From Luteimonas endophytica (GTDB taxonomy: Bacteria > Pseudomonadota > Gammaproteobacteria > Xanthomonadales > Xanthomonadaceae), in NCBI RefSeq assembly GCF_029887875.1, contig NZ_JARXRM010000046.1, positions 1-64,000 on the forward strand: DNA of 64,000 bases. Direction: 5' to 3'. The translations under genes were made by a program, and so were the position numbers. Below the pieces are notes generated by a model. That model was not told the DNA's origin. It saw nothing but the letters and a program-made list of their open reading frames with translations, and did no database searches. Shown one piece after another: positions 16,938 through 23,909 of this stretch. How positions within the stretch are numbered: position 1 is the stretch's first letter; each line of letters opens with the position of its first letter.

Positions 16938-17173
16938 GGTGGGTCCGCTGAGAGTGTCGGGGCCGCCAATTAGGCCGGATCCGCGCTGCGCACGCCACCG
17001 TTTCCCGCGCAACGCAGCGGCGCGCCGCCGCCGACCCCGGAATCACGTCTTCGATGCCAGAATGCAGCGCCGCGCGTCCCGCGCGCCCGCTCCGGATCCC
17101 GCATGCCCGCGTCGACCCCGCCCCCGCCGCCCGCCCAGCGCTGTCGCGGCCCGCGCCACGGAGCCGCCTGAGC

Positions 17174-18292
17174 ATGGTCCGGGGCGACCGCCTGCAGTCG
17201 GTGGTGCACGGTGCCGCGCTGGCGCTGATCGTCGGCTGGGTGCTGTACGTCGGCAAGCAGGTGTTCGTGCCGATGGTGTTCGGGGTGCTGGTGGTCTACG
17301 TGATCATCGGCCTGGCCCGCGCGCTGACCGCACTGCCGCTGGTCGGGCCGCGGCTGCCGGCGCCGCTGCGCTACGCGCTGTCGATCTTCGGCATCAGCGT
17401 GGCCATCGCCGCCGCGGTCTCGCTGGTGGTCAACAATTTCGGCCGGGTGGTGCAGCTGGTCCCCACCTACCAGGACGCGCTGCTGCAGCGGATCCAGCAG
17501 CTGGCGGAGTTCCTGGGGCTGCAGGCCGCGCCCACCTGGACCGCGCTGCGCGAGGATTTCCTCGCCCGGGTCCAGCTGCAGGACCTGATCGGCACCACCG
17601 TGGTCTCGGTGACCGGCATCGGCATGACCGTGCTGATCGTGCTGCTGTACGTGACCTTCCTGCTGCTGGAGAAGCGGGTGCTGCCGGCCAAGCTGCACGC
17701 CATGTCCGACGATCCGGCGGACGTCGCGCGCATCCACCACGTGCTCGACAGCATCAACACCCGCACCGGCCAGTACCTGTCGCTCAAGACCCTGATCAAC
17801 GTGCTGCTCGGCGTGGTGAGCTGGGCGATGATGGCGCCGTTCGGGCTGGAGTTCGCCGGCTTCTGGGCGGTGCTGATCGCGGTGCTCAACTACGTGCCCT
17901 ACATCGGCTCGTTCCTGGGGGTGCTGTTCCCGGTGGCCTGGGCGATCGTGCAGTTCGGCGACCCGGGTACGGTGATCACCCTGTTGCTGCTGTTGACGAC
18001 CGCGCAGTTCTTGATCGGCAACTTCCTCGATCCCTACCTGATGGGCAACTCGCTCAACCTCAGCCCGTTCGTGATCCTCGCCAGCCTGCTCACCTGGGGC
18101 GGACTGTGGGGCATCCCCGGCGCGTTCCTGGCGGTGCCGATCACCGCGGTGCTGGCGATCGTACTGTCCGAGTTCCCCGGCACCCGGCCGATCGCGGTGC
18201 TGATGTCGCGCAACGGCCGCCTCCACGGCCGCCTCCACGGCCGGCTCGGCGGTCCGCCCCGCGCCCGGGCGCCCGCCGGTCCCCCGGCGTGA
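17174..18292 (+). CDS. AI-2E-family transporter (PerM/TqsA-like)
   Basis: A 372-residue inner-membrane protein of the AI-2E transporter superfamily. Two N-terminal helices (ALALIVGWVLYVGKQVFVPM), a large central soluble domain, then a cluster of helices with the family motif LNYVPYIGSFLGVLFPVAWA and GGLWGIPGAFLAVPITAVLA. Members export autoinducer-2 or act as Na+/H+ antiporters, and the substrate cannot be read from sequence. ATG 17174 has a GGAG 11 bases upstream; an in-frame ATG at 17054 would add 40 Pro/Arg-rich residues. The C-terminus carries a short direct repeat, GRLHGRLHGRLGG. Confidence 0.88.
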   Translation: MVRGDRLQSVVHGAALALIVGWVLYVGKQVFVPMVFGVLVVYVIIGLARALTALPLVGPRLPAPLRYALSIFGISVAIAAAVSLVVNNFGRVVQLVPTYQDALLQRIQQLAEFLGLQAAPTWTALREDFLARVQLQDLIGTTVVSVTGIGMTVLIVLLYVTFLLLEKRVLPAKLHAMSDDPADVARIHHVLDSINTRTGQYLSLKTLINVLLGVVSWAMMAPFGLEFAGFWAVLIAVLNYVPYIGSFLGVLFPVAWAIVQFGDPGTVITLLLLLTTAQFLIGNFLDPYLMGNSLNLSPFVILASLLTWGGLWGIPGAFLAVPITAVLAIVLSEFPGTRPIAVLMSRNGRLHGRLHGRLGGPPRARAPAGPPA

Positions 18293-18302
18293 CGCGGGCC
18301 GA

Positions 18303-19145
18303 TCAGTCCATCTCGTCCCCCGGCACCTCGAACAGCGCTCGAAACGCCCCCAGCGCCGCCGGGTGATAGATCGTCTGGTGCCGCTCCCCGGGCATCGGCG
18401 CGTACTCCACCCGCAGCTCCGGTTTCGCCGCGGCCCGCAGCGCCCACGCCAGCCGCGCGGTCGCCGCGGCGAGTTCCACCTGGCCGCTGTGGGCGAGGAA
18501 CAGCACCCCCGGCTCGTCGCCGCGCCCGCCCAGGTGCGCGTCCAGCCCTTCCAGCAGCGCACCGTCGTTCCACCACAGGCTCGGATCGATCGCGATGTGC
18601 TGGTCGAACAGCCCCGGCGCCAGCAGGAAGGTCTCCACCACGAACAGCCCGGCCAGCGATTCGCCGACGATCGCGGTCTGGCCGCTGGTGGCGTAGCGCG
18701 CGTCGATCGCCGGCATCAACTCGTCGCGCAGGAACGCGCGGAATGCCGCCGAGCCGCCCACGCGCGGGGCGATCTTGCGATCCTCGGCGTTGTCGGTCGG
18801 CCCGGTCAGGTCGCGACGGCGCTCGGTGTTCTCGATCCCGACCACCATGAACGGCCGCATCGTGCCGTTCATCACCGACACCTGCACCAGCCCGGCGACG
18901 TGCAGGAAATCCTCGCCGATGCCGCCGTCCGGCATGTACAGCACCGGCAGCGCCGCATCGGGAGCGGCCCCGTATCCGGGCGCGCGGTACACGTTGATGC
19001 GGCGGGTCTCGCCGAGCACCTGCGACTCGATGGTGAAGGTTTCGCCGATCGCCAGCGGCGCGGCATCGCCGATGGTGGCGGCGGGGGCGGGCGCGGCGGG
19101 CGCCAGCAGCAGCACGAGGAGCAGCGCGCGGAACACCATGGGCAT
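18303..19145 (-). CDS. Exported alpha/beta-hydrolase, esterase D type
   Basis: A 280-residue protein with a signal peptide (to about residue 23) and the putative-esterase fold of the Fes/IroE/EsteraseD group. The nucleophile elbow is GESLAGL, the oxyanion region is VLYMPDGGIGEDF, and a late ERHQTIYHPA holds the likely catalytic His. Family members hydrolyse siderophore esters, S-formylglutathione or acyl esters. The export signal suggests a periplasmic or secreted esterase. Two ATGs, at 19145 and 19139, are possible starts. It converges with the AI-2E gene 10 bp away. No siderophore genes adjoin. Confidence 0.85.
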   Translation of the reverse strand: MPMVFRALLLVLLLAPAAPAPAATIGDAAPLAIGETFTIESQVLGETRRINVYRAPGYGAAPDAALPVLYMPDGGIGEDFLHVAGLVQVSVMNGTMRPFMVVGIENTERRRDLTGPTDNAEDRKIAPRVGGSAAFRAFLRDELMPAIDARYATSGQTAIVGESLAGLFVVETFLLAPGLFDQHIAIDPSLWWNDGALLEGLDAHLGGRGDEPGVLFLAHSGQVELAAATARLAWALRAAAKPELRVEYAPMPGERHQTIYHPAALGAFRALFEVPGDEMD

Positions 19146-19315
19146 CACCGGTTCGGCCAGGCGGCGACGATAGCCCGGAACCGCGGCCGATCGCGGTCCG
19201 GCCGCCGAAACCGTGATTCGGGCACATCCGGCACCTGGCGCATCGCTCGCGAAACCCGGGCCCCGATCCCGCCAGCTCGGCCCGCTGCGGGCGCGGTTAC
19301 GGTCCGCCGGCGCAG

Positions 19316-20131
19316 TCAGGTCGGGCGTTCGATCCGGCGGTACACCGCCTTGGCGAGCTGGTGCAGGCCGTAGGTCAACAGGCCCAGGCCGACCGCGGCC
19401 AGCAGTCCGCCGCGTTCCAGCATCCCCAGGACCTCGCCGGTGTCGGCGGTGGCCGAAGCGCGGTACAGGCGCCCGGCGTTGAAGACGAACCAGCCGATCG
19501 GCAGCAGCACCAGCCCCCGCGCGGCGGTGCCGATGCGCCCGATCGCCTCGACCGCGCGCGACGTGGCCGCGCTGGCCGTTCCCATGCGGCGGCCCACGTC
19601 GCCGCGCGCCGCCTTGACCAGTTGCTGGATGCCGTAGCCGATCACGCCCAGCCCGGCCCCCATCACCAGCCAGGTGCCGAACGGTTGCTCCAGCAGCCGC
19701 GCGACCCAGATCTCGGTGCCATCGCCGTCCCCGGTCCGCTCCAGGCGCGCCAGCCGCCAGGCGGTATACGCCAGCGACCCGTAGATCGCCGCGCTCAATG
19801 CGTAGAACAGCCGCATGAAGATGCGCCTGGCGTCGCGCTCGCGGTGTTCCGGGTCCAGGACCGCCTGCACCAGCCGCCATGCGACGTGGGCGAGCAGCCC
19901 CAGCGCGATCAGCATCAGCATCAGGTGCCCGCCGCGCTCGTCCGCGAGCGACTGCAGCGCACCGGTGGTGCCCTGCGGTTCTCCAGAGGCCAGGCCGGCT
20001 TCGAACGCGATGTAGCCCAGCAACACGTAGACCACGCCCTTGGCGGCGTAGCCGGCTCGCGCCACCGGCGGCACCCAGCGTGCGACCTGCTGCGCAGCGG
20101 AGGCTCCGGCGCTCCCGATGGATCGATTCAT
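19316..20131 (-). CDS. DUF1206 membrane protein
   Basis: A 271-residue membrane protein made of three related two-helix modules, as expected for DUF1206: ARAGYAAKGVVYVLLGYIAF, then RLFYALSAAIYGSLAYTAWR, then GTAARGLVLLPIGWFVFNAG. Each module has the family's Gly-Tyr/Ala-Arg-Gly turn. Function is unknown. ATG 20131 was chosen because the protein then starts directly before the first module. The upstream 202 bp to the divergent small gene hold no further feature. Confidence 0.85.
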   Translation of the reverse strand: MNRSIGSAGASAAQQVARWVPPVARAGYAAKGVVYVLLGYIAFEAGLASGEPQGTTGALQSLADERGGHLMLMLIALGLLAHVAWRLVQAVLDPEHRERDARRIFMRLFYALSAAIYGSLAYTAWRLARLERTGDGDGTEIWVARLLEQPFGTWLVMGAGLGVIGYGIQQLVKAARGDVGRRMGTASAATSRAVEAIGRIGTAARGLVLLPIGWFVFNAGRLYRASATADTGEVLGMLERGGLLAAVGLGLLTYGLHQLAKAVYRRIERPT

Positions 20132-20333
20132 GGCGTGGGCTCGGGTGGAGGAGAAGGGGGTTTTCGCAGAGCGACGGTGCGGGCGCCGTGAACGGGATCC
20201 GCCTCGCGGAAATGTGCCTGGGATGTCATAAGATCGGTCGCTCGCACGGGATCCGCCACGGCCATCCCGCGCGATGGCCGCCCGCGTCCGGTGCCATCGT
20301 GGCGACGCCGTTTTTCCCGCCGAACCTCCTGAC

Positions 20334-20642
20334 ATGCACCTCATCCAGATATTTCTCCCTCTGCGCGACGACGATGGCAGCGCCTTCCCCAAGGCGCTCT
20401 ACGAGAGCGTGCGCCGCGAGCTCACCGATCGCTTCGGCGGGGTCACGGCCTTCGTGCGTTCGGCGGCGGTGGGGGCGTGGGAGGACGAGGAGGGCAGGGT
20501 CCAGCGCGACGAGGTCGTGCTCTTCGAAGCGATGACCGAACATGTAGACCACGGCTGGTGGGCCGGCTATCGGGGCGAGCTGGAGCGGCGCTTCCGCCAG
20601 GACGAGGTGCTGGTCCGCGCCAGCGCAGTGGAGCGGCTCTAG
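20334..20642 (+). CDS. Small conserved cytoplasmic protein
   Basis: A 102-residue soluble protein, MHLIQIFLPLRDDDG at the start, with an alpha/beta character and a central LTDRFGGVTAFVRSAAVG. The family name is not known to me. The codon use is normal and the protein has no signal or membrane segment, so it looks real. It ends 74 bp before the MATE transporter and may share its transcript. CTCCT at 20326-20330 is not a ribosome site, so initiation is weak. Confidence 0.7.
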   Translation: MHLIQIFLPLRDDDGSAFPKALYESVRRELTDRFGGVTAFVRSAAVGAWEDEEGRVQRDEVVLFEAMTEHVDHGWWAGYRGELERRFRQDEVLVRASAVERL

Positions 20643-20716
20643 CGCGCCGCCGCAGCCCGGTGCCGCCCGGGCGCCCGGCGAGCCTCCGCGGTCTAGGAAG
20701 CCGGCATCATGCCTGC

Positions 20717-22057
20717 ATGACCGCAGCCGCCAGCCTTCTCCCGCCCGTCACCCGCGCCGCCATCGCCCGACGCGCCTGGCCGATCATCATCGCCAATGCC
20801 GCGGTGCCGACGCTTGGTCTGGTGGATACGGCAGTGATGGGTCACTTCGGCACCGCGGCCGACCTGGGAGCGCTGGCGCTGGGGGCGCTGCTGTTCAATT
20901 TCGTCTACTGGAGCTTCGGCTTCCTGCGCATGGCGACCACCGGTTTCGTCGCGCAGGCGGACGGAGCGGGGGACGAGCCGGAGGTGCGGGCCACGCTCGG
21001 CCGCGCCGTGCTGTCGGGCGTCGGCCTGGGCATGGGCCTCTGGCTGCTGCAATGGCCACTGGCGCACGGCTACTTCGCACTGATGGACGGCAGCGCCGCG
21101 GTGGAGTCGGTGGGGCGCGAGTACTACGCGGCGCGGATCTGGGGGGCGCCGGCGGCGCTGGCGCTGTACGCGCTGAGCGGAGCGCTGATCGGACTGGGGC
21201 ACGTCCGCACGCTGCTGGCGGTGCAGCTGCTGCTCAACGGACTCAATGCCGGGCTCGACGTGTATTTCGCGGCGGCGCTGGGAATGGGCGCGCGCGGCAT
21301 CGGTCTGGGCACGGCGCTGGCGGAGTGGGCCGCCTGCCTGGTCGCGGCGGCGCTGCTGTGGCGGCTGCTGCGCGGGCGACACCGCGACGCCGAGCCGTTC
21401 CTGCCGTGGGCGCGCATCGTCGATCGCGCCAGGCTGCGCCAGTCGCTGGCGGCCAACGGCGACATCCTGGTGCGCACGCTGTGCCTGCTGCTGGGCTTCG
21501 GCTGGTTCGCCAACCAGGGCGCGCGCTTCGGCGACGTCACCCTGGCGGCCAATCACATCCTGTTGCAGCTGGTCTCGTTCAGCGCGTTCTTCCTGGACGG
21601 CTTCGCCTTCGTGGCCGAGGCCCTGGTGGGCGGGGCGGTGGGCGCGCGCGATTCGCTGCGGTTCCGGCGAGCGGTCCGGCTGTCGAGCGAGCTGGCGTTC
21701 GGCACCGCGGCGGTGCTGGCGTTCGGCATCGCCGTGTCCGGCACGCTGGTGGTCGAGGCGTTGACCGCGCTGCATCCGGTGCGCGATGCGGCCGCCACCT
21801 ACCTGCCATGGACCGCGCTGTACGTGCTGGTGTCGGTGGCCGCGTTCCAGCTCGACGGGGTCTTCATCGGTGCCACCCGCACCCGCGAGATGCGCAATGC
21901 CGGGCTGGTGTCGCTGGGCGTGTTCCTGGTGCTGGTGCAGCCGCTGGCGGCGCGGTTCGGCAACCACGGGCTGTGGGCGGCGTTCGTGGCGTTCGTGCTG
22001 GCGCGGGCGGCCGCGCTGCTGCCGTACTGCCGGCGCCTGCTGGTGGGGCTCGGCTAG
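20717..22057 (+). CDS. MATE-family multidrug exporter, DinF type
   Basis: A 446-residue protein with twelve predicted transmembrane helices and the two-fold MATE layout. The first helix segment contains WPIIIANAAVPTLGLVDTAV and MGHFGTAADLGALALGALLF, which matches the DinF branch, and the second half repeats with ANGDILVRTLCLLLGFGWF. MATE proteins export cationic compounds using Na+ or H+. The ATG at 20717 is the natural start before the first helix. Substrate unknown. Confidence 0.92.
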   Translation: MTAAASLLPPVTRAAIARRAWPIIIANAAVPTLGLVDTAVMGHFGTAADLGALALGALLFNFVYWSFGFLRMATTGFVAQADGAGDEPEVRATLGRAVLSGVGLGMGLWLLQWPLAHGYFALMDGSAAVESVGREYYAARIWGAPAALALYALSGALIGLGHVRTLLAVQLLLNGLNAGLDVYFAAALGMGARGIGLGTALAEWAACLVAAALLWRLLRGRHRDAEPFLPWARIVDRARLRQSLAANGDILVRTLCLLLGFGWFANQGARFGDVTLAANHILLQLVSFSAFFLDGFAFVAEALVGGAVGARDSLRFRRAVRLSSELAFGTAAVLAFGIAVSGTLVVEALTALHPVRDAAATYLPWTALYVLVSVAAFQLDGVFIGATRTREMRNAGLVSLGVFLVLVQPLAARFGNHGLWAAFVAFVLARAAALLPYCRRLLVGLG

Positions 22058-22234
22058 TCGTGCAGCCGGTCCGCGGGGCGCGCCACCGGCGGGCGGGCGG
22101 CAGAGGCAGTGGCGGGATCGCCGCCGGGTTTGCGACTTCAGTGGAGAGTCCGGGTTGCGGCCGCCGTTGGCGGTAGTCGCGCCGCGGACTCACGGCAGCC
22201 GCCGTAGTCCCCAATCGCCCACCAGGAGTCCACG

Positions 22235-22876
22235 ATGTCCTTCGCAATCGCCTCTCGTCCTGCCGGCGCCGCCCGGCTCCCGCGCACCTTCCGCCACGCT
22301 CCGCTGCTTGCCATGGCCGGTGCGGTGCTCTGCCTGGCGTTCCCGTCCGAGCCGCTGCAGGCGCAGCAGCGCATGGCCGCCGCGCCGCCACCCGGTTGCC
22401 CCGAGGGATGGAAACCGGTGCCGCCCGGACTCAACCCCGCGCTGCGCTGCCTGCCCGACAACGTGGTCGCGCGGCCGGCGCCGGGACGTGCCGCGCCGGT
22501 CGATCCCGGTGCCTGCCCGGCCGGCTGGCGCCTGGTCGGGCCCGAGGTGAACCCGGTGTTCCGCTGCCAGCCGGGCAGCGTGGCGGCGCGGCCGACCCGC
22601 GGCTCGGCGGCACCGCCGGACCCGACCGCCTGCCCGGCCGGCTGGAAGCCAACGCCGCCCGGCATCAATCCGGCGCTGCGCTGCCTGCCCGACGATATCG
22701 TGGTCTCGCTGGCGCCCGGCCGTGCCGCCCCGCCGCCGCCGGTCGGCTGCCCCGACGGCTGGGAGCCGGTGGCGCCGGGCGTGAACCCGGTACTGCGCTG
22801 CCTGCCCGGCAACCTGGCCCCGCGCGGCGACCAGGGGCTGGCCCCGGCGCGGGCACCCGCGCGCCACGACGGCTGA
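22235..22876 (+). CDS. Secreted protein with four Cys-pair repeats
   Basis: A 213-residue protein. A signal peptide ends near residue 44 (LQAQQ). The mature part consists of four repeats with an exact period of 39 residues. Cysteines are at 55/72, 94/111, 133/150 and 172/189, each pair as C-P-x-G-W-(x)8-N-P-x-x-R-C. The spacing suggests one disulfide per unit, in the periplasm or outside the cell. Pro/Ala-rich linkers join the units. I do not recognise the family. The next gene is also a secreted repeat protein, with a 39-base unit. Confidence 0.8.
   Translation: MSFAIASRPAGAARLPRTFRHAPLLAMAGAVLCLAFPSEPLQAQQRMAAAPPPGCPEGWKPVPPGLNPALRCLPDNVVARPAPGRAAPVDPGACPAGWRLVGPEVNPVFRCQPGSVAARPTRGSAAPPDPTACPAGWKPTPPGINPALRCLPDDIVVSLAPGRAAPPPPVGCPDGWEPVAPGVNPVLRCLPGNLAPRGDQGLAPARAPARHDG
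22385..22805 (+). repeat. 117-bp tandem repeat, about 3.6 units
   Basis: The four Cys-pair units of the secreted protein are encoded by a tandem repeat of 117 bases. DNA similarity between units is clear but not perfect; for example CTGCGCTGCCTGCCC recurs in units 1, 3 and 4. The duplication is therefore old, or selected at the protein level. Confidence 0.75.
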
Positions 22877-23049
22877 TCCCGGGCCCTGCCGGCCGGCTGC
22901 CCCTGCGGCACCCGGATCGGCGGGACCCGCCCGGCACCCCGGCCCGCCCCGGCCACGGCCGCGGGCGCGACGGAGGGCGGCCGGTCACCGCCATCCGGCA
23001 TGGCCGATGCCGCGGCCCGGTGCCGTGAAACCAACCCAAGGAGAACGAC

Positions 23050-23574
23050 ATGACCAGACCATTCGCCAACCTGGCGGCCTGCCTCGCCCTGCTCGCCCTG
23101 GCGGCCATGGATTCGACCGCCGCTGCGCAGCAGGCGCCCACCACCGAGCCGGTGGATCCCTCGCACGGCCCGGTAAGGTCCGACGACCCGGGGCTGCGCG
23201 CGATCGCATCCCCACCGCGGCAGGGTGACGACGACGGCGGTCCCGGACAGGGGCGCCAGCCCCAGAGCGACGACGGCGGCCCGGGGCAGGGGCGCCAGCC
23301 CCAGAGCGACGACGGCGGCCCGGGGCAGGGGCGCCAGCCCCAGAGCGACGACGGCGGTCCGGGGCAGGGGCGCCAGCCCCAGAGCGACGACGGGGGGCCG
23401 GGGCAGGGACGCCAGCCCCAGAGCGACGACGGCGGCCCGGGGCAGGGGCGCCAGCCCCAGGGCGACGACGGGGGGCCGGGGCAGGGGCGCCAGGACCTGG
23501 CCCTCACCGGGCCCTGGTCATCGGCACCGCCCGGTTCGGCTGGGGCGCCGGCGCCCAGCTACCCGCCCGCGTAG
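23050..23574 (+). CDS. Secreted low-complexity repeat protein
   Basis: A 174-residue protein with a signal peptide (to about residue 27, AAAQQ) and a middle part of seven copies of a 13-residue unit, SDDGGPGQGRQPQ. The units are acidic, glycine-rich and without hydrophobic residues, so an extended or disordered structure is expected. An AGGAG-like site lies before the ATG. It follows the Cys-pair protein by 173 bp. Family and role are unknown to me; it may be a surface or matrix protein, or a calcium-binding linker. Confidence 0.7.
   Translation: MTRPFANLAACLALLALAAMDSTAAAQQAPTTEPVDPSHGPVRSDDPGLRAIASPPRQGDDDGGPGQGRQPQSDDGGPGQGRQPQSDDGGPGQGRQPQSDDGGPGQGRQPQSDDGGPGQGRQPQSDDGGPGQGRQPQGDDGGPGQGRQDLALTGPWSSAPPGSAGAPAPSYPPA
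23227..23493 (+). repeat. 39-bp minisatellite, seven units
   Basis: Near-identical units of 39 bases run through the low-complexity gene, differing only at a few positions (GGCGGC/GGGGGG, CAGAGC/CAGGGC). Such near-identity suggests recent expansion and possible length variation between strains. Because 39 is a multiple of 3, copy-number change keeps the frame. Confidence 0.9.
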
Positions 23575-23909
23575 CCACCGGCCGCGAGGGTGGCCGATGC
23601 CCGTGGCGCCGCCTATCGCCGCGCGCAACCAGGCGCCCGCAGGGTCGTCGGCGGCCGCGATCGGCCGCGTCTTTCTCGATGCGCCCGCCGCCACCGTGCT
23701 GGCCGAGGACCCGCCGCCGCCGGCGGCGGGCACGGGCGGCACCGCCAGCGGCCAGCTGCTGCTGGGCCCCGGCACCTGGACGCTGTAGTGCTTGCCGATG
23801 CCGCGCGACAAGTGGCGGAGACCGGCGAGCGACGACCAGCGGCGCGTGCGGGTGACCGTCGGGAGCGGCGGTGGCGCGCAGCGCATCACGCGCGGGTGGA
23901 CCGAAGGCG
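23575..23909. other. Non-coding or unresolved stretch
   Basis: These 335 bases lie between the low-complexity gene and the 3' end of the kinase gene. A plus-strand frame from ATG 23597 to 23788 (63 codons) and an open minus-strand frame exist, but neither has a ribosome site or a recognisable domain. No strong hairpin with a T-run was seen. It could hold a decayed gene. Confidence 0.4.

Noticed and set aside
17054-17173. 40-residue N-terminal extension of the AI-2E transporter
   Set aside because: Pro/Arg-rich without family similarity. The ATG at 17174 stands right before the first helix and has a GGAG.
23227-23493. CRISPR-like array
   Set aside because: The 39-bp units are directly adjacent without spacers and stay in one reading frame, so this is a coding minisatellite.
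22665-23507. Repetitive minus-strand frame (CPGPPSSLWGWRP units)
   Set aside because: It is the reverse reading of the 39-bp repeat. The plus-strand frame has the signal peptide and ribosome site.
23597-23788. Possible small gene on the plus strand after the repeat protein
   Set aside because: No ribosome site, no signal, no domain. A minus-strand alternative is equally open.
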